From: Planctomycetota bacterium
GTDB lineage: Bacteria > Planctomycetota > Planctomycetia > Planctomycetales > Planctomycetaceae
Direction: 5' to 3'
Assembly (NCBI GenBank): GCA_027623235.1
Contig: JAQBVJ010000049.1
Location: forward strand, 1 to 49,744
Length of the DNA: 49,744 nt
The position numbers and the translations under genes are program-made. Positions 7,480 to 16,620 of the stretch are shown here, piece after piece (the first letter of the stretch is position 1; each line of letters begins with the position of its first letter). Below the pieces are notes generated by a model that saw nothing but the letters and a program-made list of their open reading frames with translations, did no database searches and was not told the DNA's origin.

Positions 7480-8703
7480 CTACGAATACAGAAACCCCTC
7501 AACGCGAGTTCCAGCCGCGTAGCCTTCTGACTGCGGCGGGACGACCACAAACGCGTTGGCTCGCGTCGTCGAACTGAGGATCGACGCACCGCTCAGCGCG
7601 AGCGGTTCGACCTTGCCGTCCGTAATGCGGACACGGCAGTAATCGACTCGGCCAACCTGCGAGACGATTTTCGAGACAAGCTCCCCTTCGACTTTCCGGT
7701 ACGGCCACTCCGTCGGCAGTCCGGCGAGAATTCGAATCGCCCGCCCGGCAAAGAAGTCGTACGCACAGAGACACGAGACCGGGTTACCCGGCAGCAGAAA
7801 CACGAGCCGATCGCCAATCCGCCCGATGCCGGCGGGGCTGGACGGTCGCATGGCGACGCCGTGAATCGGAAGCTCGCCGAGTTCCGCGACGAGGCCGGGC
7901 GCGTGATCCTCGCTGCCGACGCTCGAACCTCCTGAAATGAGGATGACATCCGCGCCGGGAGCCGTGATCGCATCGCGGATCGAATTTAGTGAATCGTCGC
8001 AGCGGACGCGCGATTCGATGACGCCTCCGTCACGAGGAATCAGGCCCGACACAATGTGCGAGTTCGCTTCGTAAATCTGAAACGGACCTCGCTCCGTCCC
8101 CGGCTCGGCAAGCTCGTTTCCAGTCACGATGATGCGCACGCGAGGCAGCCGGATCACAGGCACTTCTGCCAGCCCGATCGACGCCAGCAGTCCGCAGTCC
8201 TGCGGCCTCAGCCGATGGCCGGCTTCGAGCAGCGTCGCGCCGCTTCGAACATCCTCGCCCGTTCGACCGATGTGCTTCAGTGAGGGCACGGCTTCGGTGA
8301 TCTCGACGATGCCGTTCTTCTCGGTCGCGAATTCCGCCGGCACGACGGCATCAGCTCCTGCCGGAATCGGTGCACCGGTCATGATCCGGACGGCCTGGCC
8401 CTTGCCCACCTCGCCGGCAAACGGGCTGCCGGGCATCGACGCACCCACGACCGAAAACGGCAGCGGGTTGTAATCGCCCGCCCCGATCGTCTCCTCGGCC
8501 CGCAGAGCGAAGCCGTCCATCGCCGACCGATCAAACGCCGGCACGTTGATCCGAGAAACGACCGGCAAAGCAAGTACCCGCCCATGAGCAGCGCTCAACG
8601 CAACCGCTTCCGGGTCGAGCGACGACACCTCCGCATCGATCCAGGCGAGCACTTCATCCACCGGCTTCCGGGACCGGAAACCACGCATGCGAACATCAGA
8701 CAT
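7480..8703 (-). CDS. moeA: Molybdopterin molybdotransferase (MoeA)
   Basis: A 407-residue enzyme that inserts molybdate into adenylylated molybdopterin, the last general step of molybdenum cofactor synthesis. Seen: the N-terminal MoeA domain with NVPAFDRSAMDGFALRA, GAPIPAGADAVVP and the central MPT-binding domain with VRIIVTGNELAEPG, VILISGGSSVGSEDHAP and LVFLLPGNPVSCLCAYDFF, then the C-terminal beta-barrel. Domain order and length fit the family. The start is uncertain: ATG at 8703 or at 8688 (MRGFRSRKPVDEVLAWI) fit best, and neither has a clear ribosome binding site. A client enzyme, formate dehydrogenase, is encoded at 32174-35161. moeA converges on the ABC ATPase gene with a 68-bp gap. 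Confidence 0.95.
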   Translation of the reverse strand: MSDVRMRGFRSRKPVDEVLAWIDAEVSSLDPEAVALSAAHGRVLALPVVSRINVPAFDRSAMDGFALRAEETIGAGDYNPLPFSVVGASMPGSPFAGEVGKGQAVRIMTGAPIPAGADAVVPAEFATEKNGIVEITEAVPSLKHIGRTGEDVRSGATLLEAGHRLRPQDCGLLASIGLAEVPVIRLPRVRIIVTGNELAEPGTERGPFQIYEANSHIVSGLIPRDGGVIESRVRCDDSLNSIRDAITAPGADVILISGGSSVGSEDHAPGLVAELGELPIHGVAMRPSSPAGIGRIGDRLVFLLPGNPVSCLCAYDFFAGRAIRILAGLPTEWPYRKVEGELVSKIVSQVGRVDYCRVRITDGKVEPLALSGASILSSTTRANAFVVVPPQSEGYAAGTRVEGFLYS

Positions 8704-9121
8704 AAGACGACAGGTCAGTGGGGGCGAGGGCAGATTCACAAACGCAACGTGTGCCGAGTGTAAAGCCGCAACACAAAGGAACCAGTCCGCCCCGCTCATT
8801 CGCGACACGGAAATCGCATGTCAACGAGGAAATCGAATCTACCTCACGGCCGCTTCATTCACTGAAAGCCGGCTCCCACCGAACCAAACGTGTGCAACAT
8901 GCTGGTCGTGCCAGATGCACATCTGCAGCACGGCCTCAACTGCCCGCAGGACGAACACGCCCCGCTGAAACCTGGCTGGCCGGAATGCGATCCCGGGGCG
9001 GCAGAAGGCTCGCCGCACGAGGCGTCGCTACTCAAGGCCACTGTCAATGAGCCGAGGAAACAATACGGGGCGAGTTTCAAATCTGGTCCTGGAGTTGAAC
9101 CCGGATACTTCCCGACGAACG
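8704..9121. other. Spacer upstream of moeA, mostly without recognised genes
   Basis: A 418-bp stretch between moeA (start at 8703) and the 3-prime end of the propeller-like gene (9122). It must contain the moeA promoter. The only candidate gene is a 73-codon frame on the minus strand (8859-9080), listed separately with low confidence. No hairpin with T-tract, tRNA or repeat was found. Confidence 0.5.
8859..9080 (-). CDS. Possible small Cys-rich exported protein
   Basis: A 73-codon open frame that starts with TTG, with AGGA about 10 bases upstream. The predicted product has a short basic/hydrophobic N-terminus (MKLAPYCFLGSLTVALSS) and a dense cysteine cluster later (CSSCGQLRPCCRC). Small Cys-rich exported proteins exist in planctomycetes, but I do not recognise this one. 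The frame could equally be chance in a GC-rich spacer or the remnant of a longer gene. I keep it only because the rest of the spacer is otherwise empty. Confidence 0.25.
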   Translation of the reverse strand: MKLAPYCFLGSLTVALSSDASCGEPSAAPGSHSGQPGFSGACSSCGQLRPCCRCASGTTSMLHTFGSVGAGFQ

Positions 9122-10588
9122 CTATTCTGGTGCGTTGCGAAATCGCAGTGAGTAGAGATCCGCCTCATTCATCACGAAACGAAGCTGCACGACCTGGCCA
9201 GCAATCGAACTCACGTCGGCGCTGTCCTTCCACTTCACTGTTCCGCTGATTTCGTCCCCGTAAATCGGGTTGCAGTCTTCGAGACTGAAACCTGTGACAG
9301 GTTTTCCGTCTGCGGTTTGAATTTCGACGCGCATTCTTCCGGCTCCAGCGGTCGAGTAATTCAGCTCCAGCTCGCTCCCCGAAAACTTCAATGGCTTCGT
9401 CAGGAATTCGCCAGCCTCGAACCCCGCATTCACGGAAATGAATCCGTCGAGCCTCATGACGTAGTGCCCGCCGCCGTACATGAACATGCTCATTTCGGTC
9501 GGGCTTGTCTGGACGGCATTCAGGGTGATGTAGTTGGCCCGGTTGCCCCAGCCGCGTTGACCCAGGCCGGGACGGATGAAGGCTTCTTTGAAGTGACGAT
9601 GGTACAACTGACTGCCAGGCCTGGCCGCCATCAGGACGATGTCGGTAATTGCACCGGCTCGGGCCTGGAAGCGGGTGGGCAACGCGATGTAGATATGCGG
9701 AGCTCGGAAATACGGCTGCGTGACACTTGTGTAAAGGTGCTCGCCCTTCTGGTCGGCTTCCATTCCGACGGGCTCAGTCCAGTTCAGGAAGTTCTTGCTG
9801 GTGCTGCGACGGATTGAGCGCAGGCCGTCTTTGAAATATCGAAACAAGGCGACGTACTGACCTTCCGCCTCCGACCAGAAGGCGACGTTCTGCGAGTCGA
9901 AACTGCCAAGCTCCTCGTCAATAACCGGAGTCTTCTGAAGCAGCTTCCATTTGACTCCGTCCGCCGAGACAAACGCCTTGAGGCCTCCCGGCCCGTACTT
10001 TTCCCGAAGCACTTTGCGAGCGTCGGGAGTCTTCCAGCCGCCCCAGTTTTCATCAGGGTAGCGACTGCCACCGAGCGCCTTGTACCGCTGCTCCCTGGGA
10101 ACTCCCGGGCGAGTGTCGATGAACGGTGTGAAATTGTGCGTGACGAGAAACGTGTCCTCGCCGACCTCCATAATGACGTTTCCCTTCGGCATCTGCGGCA
10201 CATCGAACAGCCCCAGATTCGGCTCCGTCCAGTGGATGCCTCCGTCCCGACTCTCGGCATACAGAGTGACTTCGCCCTCGTGGTACTTCCCCCATCCGTC
10301 ACGCCAGTGAGCACCCGGAACTTTGTCGCCTCGGTAATAAAGCCGTAGCAGGTCCTCGCCGTCGATCGAATCTTTCAGCACGGTCGCATAGTGGCCGAAC
10401 GGCCGAGGCGGAACCCGCCGGAGCAACTGCGGCGAGTGCATCTTGAGTCTGGTCCCGTCGAGCTGACCAATGAGAAGGTTGTCCACAAACAGTTCACGTC
10501 GAGAATCAATATCGACGACGTCCTGCGCAGAAACGCCGTTCTGCAGAACGAGCAACAGAAGGACAAGACTGAAGAAGGTGTTTCTCAT
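9122..10588 (-). CDS. Secreted beta-propeller-like protein, possible glycoside hydrolase fold
   Basis: A 488-residue protein with a Sec signal peptide (MRNTFFSLVLLLLVLQNGVSAQ, cleavage about residue 21). The following region has repeated blade-like strands with sialidase/GH43-like phrases: LYAESRDGGIHWTEPNLG, FVSADGVKWKLL and STSKNFLNWTEPVG, each an aromatic-W-x-x-P element typical of propeller glycosidase-like proteins. The C-terminal 130 residues look like a beta-sandwich (ELELNYSTAGAGRMRVEI). I do not recognise catalytic acids with confidence, so substrate and activity stay open. It follows two DUF1501 genes on the same strand with a 105-bp gap. Confidence 0.82.
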   Translation of the reverse strand: MRNTFFSLVLLLLVLQNGVSAQDVVDIDSRRELFVDNLLIGQLDGTRLKMHSPQLLRRVPPRPFGHYATVLKDSIDGEDLLRLYYRGDKVPGAHWRDGWGKYHEGEVTLYAESRDGGIHWTEPNLGLFDVPQMPKGNVIMEVGEDTFLVTHNFTPFIDTRPGVPREQRYKALGGSRYPDENWGGWKTPDARKVLREKYGPGGLKAFVSADGVKWKLLQKTPVIDEELGSFDSQNVAFWSEAEGQYVALFRYFKDGLRSIRRSTSKNFLNWTEPVGMEADQKGEHLYTSVTQPYFRAPHIYIALPTRFQARAGAITDIVLMAARPGSQLYHRHFKEAFIRPGLGQRGWGNRANYITLNAVQTSPTEMSMFMYGGGHYVMRLDGFISVNAGFEAGEFLTKPLKFSGSELELNYSTAGAGRMRVEIQTADGKPVTGFSLEDCNPIYGDEISGTVKWKDSADVSSIAGQVVQLRFVMNEADLYSLRFRNAPE

Positions 10589-10693
10589 GCGGGTCTGCTC
10601 TCGCTGATTAAGTAGACGCGGAGTCCGTCGGAATACCTTGCTGGATGATGTGCCAACCTGAGGAGACGAGTTGATCGGCCACGACCACTCTGC

Positions 10694-12043
10694 TCAAATC
10701 AACCCGGTGATCGGTTTGCCGGAATCGAGGACGTACACCGGCCGGCCGGAGTGGTCGGTGAGCGTTGCCGCCGGGTCAATGCCGAGATGGCGGTAGACTG
10801 TCGCGAGCAGGTCCTGCGGGGTGTGAGGTGACTCGGCCGGGTATTCGGCTTTGCTGTTGGTGGCTCCGACGACCTGGCCCATGCGGAGGCCTCCGCCGGA
10901 GACCAGGGCCGAGCAGGCCTGAGGCCAGTGGTTGCGGCCGGTGCCGCCGGAGTTTGCACTCAAACGCGGGGTGCGGCCGAACTCGCCGACGACGACGATC
11001 AGAATCTTTTTGTCGAGGCCTCGCTCAAAAATGTCTTCGATCAGTGTCGCCAGGGCCTGATCCATGAACGGCAGGCGGACTCGCATGTACTTGCCGAAGT
11101 GGCCGGGCCGGCCGGCGTTGCCGATGTGGTCGTCCCAGTTCGTGAACTCCTGGCCGCTCTTTGGTGTGTTGAAGTAAATGTTGATTGCCGCCGTTCCGTG
11201 CTCGGCCAGTCGCCGCGCGAGCAGACACGCCTGACCCCACTCGTTGCGGCCGTAGCGGTCGCGAAGCTCGTCCGGTTCCTGTTCGATGGCGAACGCCTTG
11301 CCGACGTGCGGGCTGGTCATCAGGTCGAAGGCGAGGTCCCGGAACCGGTCGACTCCTTCGAGCTGACCTCGCGTGTCCAGATCGCTGCGAAGCCGGTCAA
11401 AATCCTTGATGAGCGATCGACGGTTGCTCAGGAATTCTCCGTCGCGTCCGGCGGCCAGCTTCACCTGCGGAGGCTGGTAGCTCTTCGAGTTCGCATCGCC
11501 GGCCTCAAACCCGCTGTGGTGCAGACCGAGGTACGTCGGGCGAGTCATGTACGGGTTGCGGGGGATCGTCACGTAAGGCGGCATTGCCTTCTCGCCGATC
11601 CCCTTCAGGAAACTGGTGACCGAACCGAAGTCCGGATGATCGCTCTTCGACTGCGACGTCGGGTCCTGGATCAGCGGCGGCTTGCCGGTCAGCGTGATGA
11701 TGCCGCCGTCGCTGTGGCTGCTGACGTCGTGGTGGAGCGACCGGATGAGCGAGAACTTGTCGGCGATCACCGCCTGCCTGGGAAACAGCTCGCAGATATC
11801 CATCCCGGGCACGTTGGTCGGAATCGGATTGAACACGCTGCGATAATCCAGCGGCGCGTCCGGTTTTAAATCGTACGTCTCAAGCTGAGAAGCGCCACCG
11901 TGCTGGTAGAGCATGATCACGGACGTGTCGGAGCTTCCCGTTCCGGAAGCTTCCCGCGCGGCGAGGATCTCCGGCAACGTGACTCCCCCCAGAGCCAGTG
12001 CTCCGATCTGCATGAAGCCTCGTCGAGAGATCACGTCAGTCAT
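10694..12043 (-). CDS. DUF1501 family protein, Tat-exported (copy 1)
   Basis: A 449-residue protein of the DUF1501 family, which belongs to the alkaline phosphatase/sulfatase superfamily by fold; enzymatic activity has not been established. A twin-arginine signal is visible (SRRGFMQIGALALGG), so it is exported folded. Family motifs seen: MLYQHGGASQLETYDLKPDAP, RSLHHDVSSHSDGG, GEFGRTPRLS and a C-terminal THS-like segment ATVYRHLGIDPAATLTDHSGRP. DUF1501 genes normally sit beside a DUF1549/DUF1553 gene; this one does not. A second DUF1501 gene lies upstream, separated by a transposase element. Confidence 0.94.
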   Translation of the reverse strand: MTDVISRRGFMQIGALALGGVTLPEILAAREASGTGSSDTSVIMLYQHGGASQLETYDLKPDAPLDYRSVFNPIPTNVPGMDICELFPRQAVIADKFSLIRSLHHDVSSHSDGGIITLTGKPPLIQDPTSQSKSDHPDFGSVTSFLKGIGEKAMPPYVTIPRNPYMTRPTYLGLHHSGFEAGDANSKSYQPPQVKLAAGRDGEFLSNRRSLIKDFDRLRSDLDTRGQLEGVDRFRDLAFDLMTSPHVGKAFAIEQEPDELRDRYGRNEWGQACLLARRLAEHGTAAINIYFNTPKSGQEFTNWDDHIGNAGRPGHFGKYMRVRLPFMDQALATLIEDIFERGLDKKILIVVVGEFGRTPRLSANSGGTGRNHWPQACSALVSGGGLRMGQVVGATNSKAEYPAESPHTPQDLLATVYRHLGIDPAATLTDHSGRPVYVLDSGKPITGLI

Positions 12044-12110
12044 GGTGTTGTTTCAAAGTCGCGAGGGGTTTGTGGTTACTTTCGATTGAGCGTAAGTGGG
12101 ACTCAGCAAA

Positions 12111-12631
12111 AGCCGCGAAGCGGCGACAGCAGTCATCCATGGTGCTCGTCCTCGAACAGGTATTCCATCCGAAATTCAATCCCGTGCCGTTTCAGAAATG
12201 CGATGTACTCGTCACGAAAGGTCAGAGTCTTGTGGTGCTCTTCCTGATTTCGGATGTAATCCGAAACGGTCTCGATCTGAGAGTAACTCACGGTGAAAGC
12301 GCCGTAGCCCTTCTGCCACTCAAACGTGTCCCGAACCTCTTCAAGTTCGTTCATCCATTTCGAAGAGTTTGCTTTGACGTCACGGACGACATCGGAGACC
12401 GCAAGCAGAGGTGACAGTCGGGCGAGGATATGAATATGGTCCGACACGCCACCGATTTCGATCAGCTCGCTTCTCTTCGCCCGAAGCGTGCCACCGATGT
12501 ATTCGTAGAGTCGCTCCTGAATCGTTTTCGTGATGGTTGGCCGCCGGTATTTCGTGGCAAAGACAATGTGATAGTTGAGTTGTGTGCAACTGCCCACGGG
12601 TTGACTCGACTGCTGTCGCCGCTTCGCGGCT
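12111..12631 (-). mobile_element. IS200-like / RAYT element with 24-bp perfect inverted ends
   Basis: A single-gene element of about 520 bp bounded by perfect 24-bp inverted repeats at 12111-12134 and 12608-12631. Each end contains a hairpin (GCCGC-GAA-GCGGC) followed by GACAGCAGT, the palindrome-plus-tag layout of REP sequences. The transposase stop codon overlaps the left arm by two bases. The arms plus the HUH transposase make this look like a self-contained REPtron. It lies between two DUF1501 genes that read in the same direction and probably arose as tandem copies. No target-site duplication is expected for this class and none is evident. Confidence 0.88.
12133..12597 (-). CDS. REP-associated tyrosine transposase (RAYT), IS200/Y1 family
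   Basis: A 154-residue HUH single-strand transposase. It begins QLNYHIVFATKYRRP, the usual Y1 start, carries the metal-binding HUH pair as DHIHIL (His54 and His56) and the likely nucleophile Tyr114 in SDYIRNQEEHH. These enzymes nick and move single-stranded DNA at hairpin ends. The frame is open to a GTG at 12639, but that would encode residues from the right-hand repeat arm; the GTG at 12597 places the conserved His at position 10, as in relatives. All key residues are present, so it could be active. Flanking inverted repeats are described under the element. Confidence 0.92.
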   Translation of the reverse strand: MGSCTQLNYHIVFATKYRRPTITKTIQERLYEYIGGTLRAKRSELIEIGGVSDHIHILARLSPLLAVSDVVRDVKANSSKWMNELEEVRDTFEWQKGYGAFTVSYSQIETVSDYIRNQEEHHKTLTFRDEYIAFLKRHGIEFRMEYLFEDEHHG

Positions 12632-12698
12632 GGATTCACTATTTCGCCTGATATTGATCGTTCAGTGAACCCTTAGCCGCGTCTTATTCTTCTTGCGC

Positions 12699-14081
12699 TT
12701 ACAGCAGCTCCGGGATCGGGCGACCGCCTTCCTGGACGATCGGGATCGGGCGGCCTCGCTGGTTGACCCATTCGGCGTTCAGGTCGATTCCCAGGTGCTG
12801 GAAGGTTGTCGCTGCCAGGTCCTGCGGACGGACGAGACCGCTTTTGATGTCGCCGCCTCGGCGGTCGCTGCTGCCGATGACCTGGCCGGTGGGCATGCCG
12901 CCGCCTGCTGTGATCATCGACATGACTCGCAGCCAGTGATCGCGACCGGCGTTTTTGTTGATGACGGGGCCTCGCCCGAACTCACCCATCATCATGACGA
13001 AGGTGCTGTCGAGGAGGCCTCGCGTTTCCAGGTCTTTTATCAGAGCAAACATGGCCTGGTCGACTCGTGGCGAGAGCGGCTTGAGGCCTTTTTCGATTCC
13101 GCCCCAGCGGACTTCGTCGCCGTGGTGATCGAAGTAGCCCCAGGCTCCGCTGACCAGAACGAACGTCACACCGGACTCGACCAGTCGTCGCGCCAGCAGC
13201 GCTTTCTGGCCGACGCTGTGAGTTCCGTACAGATCGCGCGTTGACTGCGATTCGTCGTCCATGTTGAACGCTTTTTGAACCCGGCCGGAGGCGACCATCT
13301 CGAAGGCCTTCCGCGAGTATTGATCGGCTCGGGCGAGCGTTGTGCCCTGGTCGAGGTCTCGGCGGAACTGATCGAACTGGCTTCGCAGCGAGTTGCGATC
13401 GCCCAGGCGGCTTAGTTCAACGCCGCTCGGCAGATTGAATTTGCCGGCCAGTTCCAGGCCTTTGACCGGTTCAAATTCTGGACCCATGTTTCCGGATCCG
13501 TAGACATCCGCCGTCCAGGAGTTGGCGAGGCCGACGAAGCCCGGCAGGTCTGGATCGTTGGAGCCGCGAAACTTTGCCGCGACGGATCCCATCGAGGGGA
13601 AGCCGCCACCGTCTTTGCCGTCGTTGCTCCGCTTTGCCAGCGGGTTGCCACACTGCATCGTGATGGGCGTGTGGTTGCTGGCGCTGCAGTCGACCGAGCG
13701 GATGATCGACAGCTTGTCCGCGATCGAAGCCTGCAGCGGCAGGTGCTCGGAAAACCGAACTCCCGGCAGAGCGGTTTCGATCGAGTTGAACGGGCCGCGA
13801 ATTTCGCTCGGCGCGTCCGGTTTTGGATCCCACATGTCAATCTGCGAAGGTCCGCCAGACAGCCAGAACAGGATCACCGATTTTTTATTCTCACTTGTAG
13901 CTTCGTGCCCTGACTGGTCTCTCGCTTTGAGAATCTGAGGCATCGACAGCCCGGCAAGGCCTCCAATTCCCGCCTGCAGAAACCAGCGTCGCGAGCGGAC
14001 TCGCAGCAGATCCTTCGCGATCCGCGGGGAAAAAAGCGAGCTGGCGTGCGAGTGTTCGGTGCCGTGCTGACTGTTTGCCAT
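12699..14081 (-). CDS. DUF1501 family protein (copy 2)
   Basis: A 460-residue DUF1501 protein. The signal region is MANSQHGTEHSH followed by RVRSRRWFLQAGIGGLAG, a twin-arginine motif about 30 residues in. Family motifs: LFWLSGGPSQIDMWDPKPDAP, RSVDCSASNHTPITMQCG, GEFGRGPVINKNAGRDHW and a C-terminal LAATTFQHLGIDLN. The sequence is only distantly like copy 1, so the tandem pair is old. The ATG at 14081 is preferred over the longer frame because it sits directly before the signal region. It is divergent from the MFS gene with a 167-bp gap, which must hold both promoters. Confidence 0.94.
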   Translation of the reverse strand: MANSQHGTEHSHASSLFSPRIAKDLLRVRSRRWFLQAGIGGLAGLSMPQILKARDQSGHEATSENKKSVILFWLSGGPSQIDMWDPKPDAPSEIRGPFNSIETALPGVRFSEHLPLQASIADKLSIIRSVDCSASNHTPITMQCGNPLAKRSNDGKDGGGFPSMGSVAAKFRGSNDPDLPGFVGLANSWTADVYGSGNMGPEFEPVKGLELAGKFNLPSGVELSRLGDRNSLRSQFDQFRRDLDQGTTLARADQYSRKAFEMVASGRVQKAFNMDDESQSTRDLYGTHSVGQKALLARRLVESGVTFVLVSGAWGYFDHHGDEVRWGGIEKGLKPLSPRVDQAMFALIKDLETRGLLDSTFVMMMGEFGRGPVINKNAGRDHWLRVMSMITAGGGMPTGQVIGSSDRRGGDIKSGLVRPQDLAATTFQHLGIDLNAEWVNQRGRPIPIVQEGGRPIPELL

Positions 14082-14248
14082 GAGTCGTTTCCGTTGAGTT
14101 GCAGTTCGCTGAGGGGAACCCGCCGCCGCGATTCGGGGTCGGTGAAGATGGCTCCCGCGAAGCCGTACAGAATACCATTCGGCGCGGCGAGGCCCCATGC
14201 CTCATCCCATCCTTCGCAGCCCTCACCATCCCTCCACCTGGAGATCAA

Positions 14249-15481
14249 ATGTCGCCGGCCACGTTTCGTCTTGTGCTGCTCGTGTCGCTGGCGCACGCGA
14301 TGGTCCACACGTTTGAGCATTCGCTGCCCGCTGTCGAGCAGATGATTGGCGACGACTTCGAAGTCGGCAAAGAACGCACCGGCGGGCTGGGCACGATCTG
14401 GCGATTACCGTTTGGGCTCGGGGCACTTTTCGCCGGATACCTTGCGGATCGATTCGGGTCGAAGCGGCTGCTGGTCGTTTATTTGCTGGGTTGTTCGGCA
14501 ACGGCCGTCGCTGCCTGGTGGGCTCCGTCGCTGTCGGCTCTGTTCGGAGTCATGTTCGCGATGGGCTGTTTTGCGAGCATTTATCACCCGGCGGGTCTCT
14601 CGCTGATCTCTCGCGAGACAACGGCCGAGACGCGTGGAGCGGCGCTCGGCTGGCACGGCATCTTCGGCTCGCTGGGTATCGCCGGTGCGCCGTTTCTTGC
14701 CGCGCTGATCTTTTCGACCGGGAGCGTCGACTGGCGAAGCTACTACCTGCTGCTCACCCTGCCCGCGCTGCTGATTGCGGGGTTGATGACGGCGTCACTG
14801 CTGCGAGACGGCGACACGACCGCCGCATCGCGAAAGGCAGCGGCTGACGCTGACGCGCTCGACCTTTCGAAGCCCGCCGCGGAGGTAGAGAAGCCGATTC
14901 CGTGGCGAGCGTTCCTGATTCTCGTCGCGGCGGGAGCTCTCTCCGGATTCGTCTACGCGGCGTTTCTTCACTTTCTCCCGAGATACCTCGACGAGGCGGG
15001 ACTTCGCCCGGACGACTGGTCTCCAGAGAGTTTTCGCAACGCGCTCACGACGATCGCCCTGCTGTGCGCGGCGGTCGGCCAGGGAGTCGCAGGACGACTC
15101 GCCAGACCGGGTCGGCTTGAAAAGCTGCTGGTCCTGGTCCTGCTTGGCAACGTGCCTCCGTTATTGTGGATGGCCTTCGCGGACGGAACGCAGCGGTTCA
15201 TAGCGGCGTGCCTTCTCGCCTTCATCCACTTTATGAACCAGCCCGTCTACAACAGCCTGATCGCTCAGATGATTCCCGCCTCGCGTCGCAGCACGGGCTA
15301 CGGCTTCAGCAATTTCCTGTGCTTCGGCATCGGAGCCTTTGGTCCGATGACGCTGGGCCTGATCGCCGACGACCGAGTGGCGTATGGAGTTCTGGCCGGT
15401 CTCGCAGCGGCATCGGGGCTTCTTGCGATGCTGCTGCTTTGCGGCGATGGACGAGATTCTCAGTCGGCAGAACTGGCTTAA
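14249..15481 (+). CDS. MFS transporter
   Basis: A 410-residue polytopic inner-membrane protein of the major facilitator superfamily, with about 12 predicted helices. The loop 2-3 signature is visible as GYLADRFGSKRLL. A hydrophilic central loop (RDGDTTAASRKAAADADAL, about residues 190-215) separates the two six-helix halves, as usual. Substrate is unknown. The ATG at 14249 has GGAG 7 bases upstream; the frame extends further upstream but that part lies antisense to the start of the DUF1501 gene. A dihydroorotate dehydrogenase-like gene follows after 54 bp and may be co-transcribed. Confidence 0.93.
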   Translation: MSPATFRLVLLVSLAHAMVHTFEHSLPAVEQMIGDDFEVGKERTGGLGTIWRLPFGLGALFAGYLADRFGSKRLLVVYLLGCSATAVAAWWAPSLSALFGVMFAMGCFASIYHPAGLSLISRETTAETRGAALGWHGIFGSLGIAGAPFLAALIFSTGSVDWRSYYLLLTLPALLIAGLMTASLLRDGDTTAASRKAAADADALDLSKPAAEVEKPIPWRAFLILVAAGALSGFVYAAFLHFLPRYLDEAGLRPDDWSPESFRNALTTIALLCAAVGQGVAGRLARPGRLEKLLVLVLLGNVPPLLWMAFADGTQRFIAACLLAFIHFMNQPVYNSLIAQMIPASRRSTGYGFSNFLCFGIGAFGPMTLGLIADDRVAYGVLAGLAAASGLLAMLLLCGDGRDSQSAELA

Positions 15482-15535
15482 ACCTGGCCCTGGTCGTTGT
15501 GTTATCATGAGACTTTCCACTCGCGAAGAATCGCC

Positions 15536-16600
15536 ATGACCACCGCACCTCGAACGCTGCCCGTGCAGATCCTGCCGCGGTACGACCCGGACGAGAGCTA
15601 CCGTTGGAATTACGACCACGGGCCCGAGCCGGTTTCGATCGACGTCCCGCCCGTCGACGGCGACTGGACATTTTGCGGGCTCAAGGCCGCCTCGCCGCTG
15701 GGAATGCCGGCCGGGCCGCTGCTCAATGGCAAGTGGATCCTGTACTACGCGTCGCTTGGCTTCGACGTGCTCACGTATAAAACCGTGCGAAGCGGCTTTC
15801 GTGAGTGCTACGACCTGCCGAATCTTGTCCCTGTCGAGACCGGCTCGCTGAACGGGAGCGAGGAGCGGCTCTCAGAAACAGCCTCGATGAACGGAAGCTG
15901 GGCGGTCAGTTTCGGCATGCCCTCGATGCGGCCCGACGAGTGGCGGCGCGATGTCGAGTGGACTCGCGAGAATCTTTCCGAAGACAAGCTGCTGTCCGTT
16001 TCCGTTGTCGGCACTGTTCAGCCTGACTGGTCGATCGCCGACCTTGCCGAGGACTACGCTCAGTGCGTCCGCTGGGCGGTTGAATCCGGTGCCGAAACGG
16101 TTGAGATGAATTTCTCGTGCCCCAACGTCGCGACGTGTGACGGACAGCTTTTCCAGCAGCCAGATGATGCGGCAACGGTCGCTCGCGCCGTGCGTGAAGC
16201 CGCCGGATCCAAGCCGGTCATCGTCAAGATCGGCCACGTGACTGAACGCAAATCTGCGACGGCTTTGCTGGACGCACTGGCGGGATCGGTCGATGCCCTC
16301 GCCATGACAAACAGCGTCGCAGCGACCGTCGAATCGTCCGGGCGACTTCTGTTTGGCGGCCAGAAACGAGGCATCTGCGGCGCCGCCACGCGCGAGGCCT
16401 CGACAGCTCAGACGCGACTCTTCGCTGAGCTGATTCGCGAACGTGGCGAGTCCACGCGGCTCATTGGAGTCGGCGGCGCCGCCACCACCGACGACGTCCG
16501 AGCCTACCTCGAAGCCGGGGCCGAGTGCGTACACATCGCCACGGCCGCGATGGTCGATCCACTGACCGGAATCCGCATTCGCCAGGGGCTGGCAAGATGA
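15536..16600 (+). CDS. Dihydroorotate dehydrogenase-like flavoprotein
   Basis: A 354-residue FMN-dependent (beta/alpha)8 barrel of the dihydroorotate dehydrogenase superfamily. Seen: the FMN-region GLKAASPLGMPAGPLLNGKW, YKTVRSG with the conserved lysine, the signature VEMNFSCPNV, KIGHV, a TNS motif (AMTNSVAAT) and the phosphate loop GVGGAATTDDVRAYLEAGAECVHIATAAM. The usual active-site loop near residue 125 (MNGSWAVSFGMPS) departs from PyrD, so it may act on another dihydropyrimidine or related substrate. Its stop overlaps the ATG of an open frame that continues into the DUF1570 gene (ATGA at 16597-16600). Confidence 0.88.
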   Translation: MTTAPRTLPVQILPRYDPDESYRWNYDHGPEPVSIDVPPVDGDWTFCGLKAASPLGMPAGPLLNGKWILYYASLGFDVLTYKTVRSGFRECYDLPNLVPVETGSLNGSEERLSETASMNGSWAVSFGMPSMRPDEWRRDVEWTRENLSEDKLLSVSVVGTVQPDWSIADLAEDYAQCVRWAVESGAETVEMNFSCPNVATCDGQLFQQPDDAATVARAVREAAGSKPVIVKIGHVTERKSATALLDALAGSVDALAMTNSVAATVESSGRLLFGGQKRGICGAATREASTAQTRLFAELIRERGESTRLIGVGGAATTDDVRAYLEAGAECVHIATAAMVDPLTGIRIRQGLAR

Positions 16601-16620
16601 CGACACGACAAACCGCCGGG

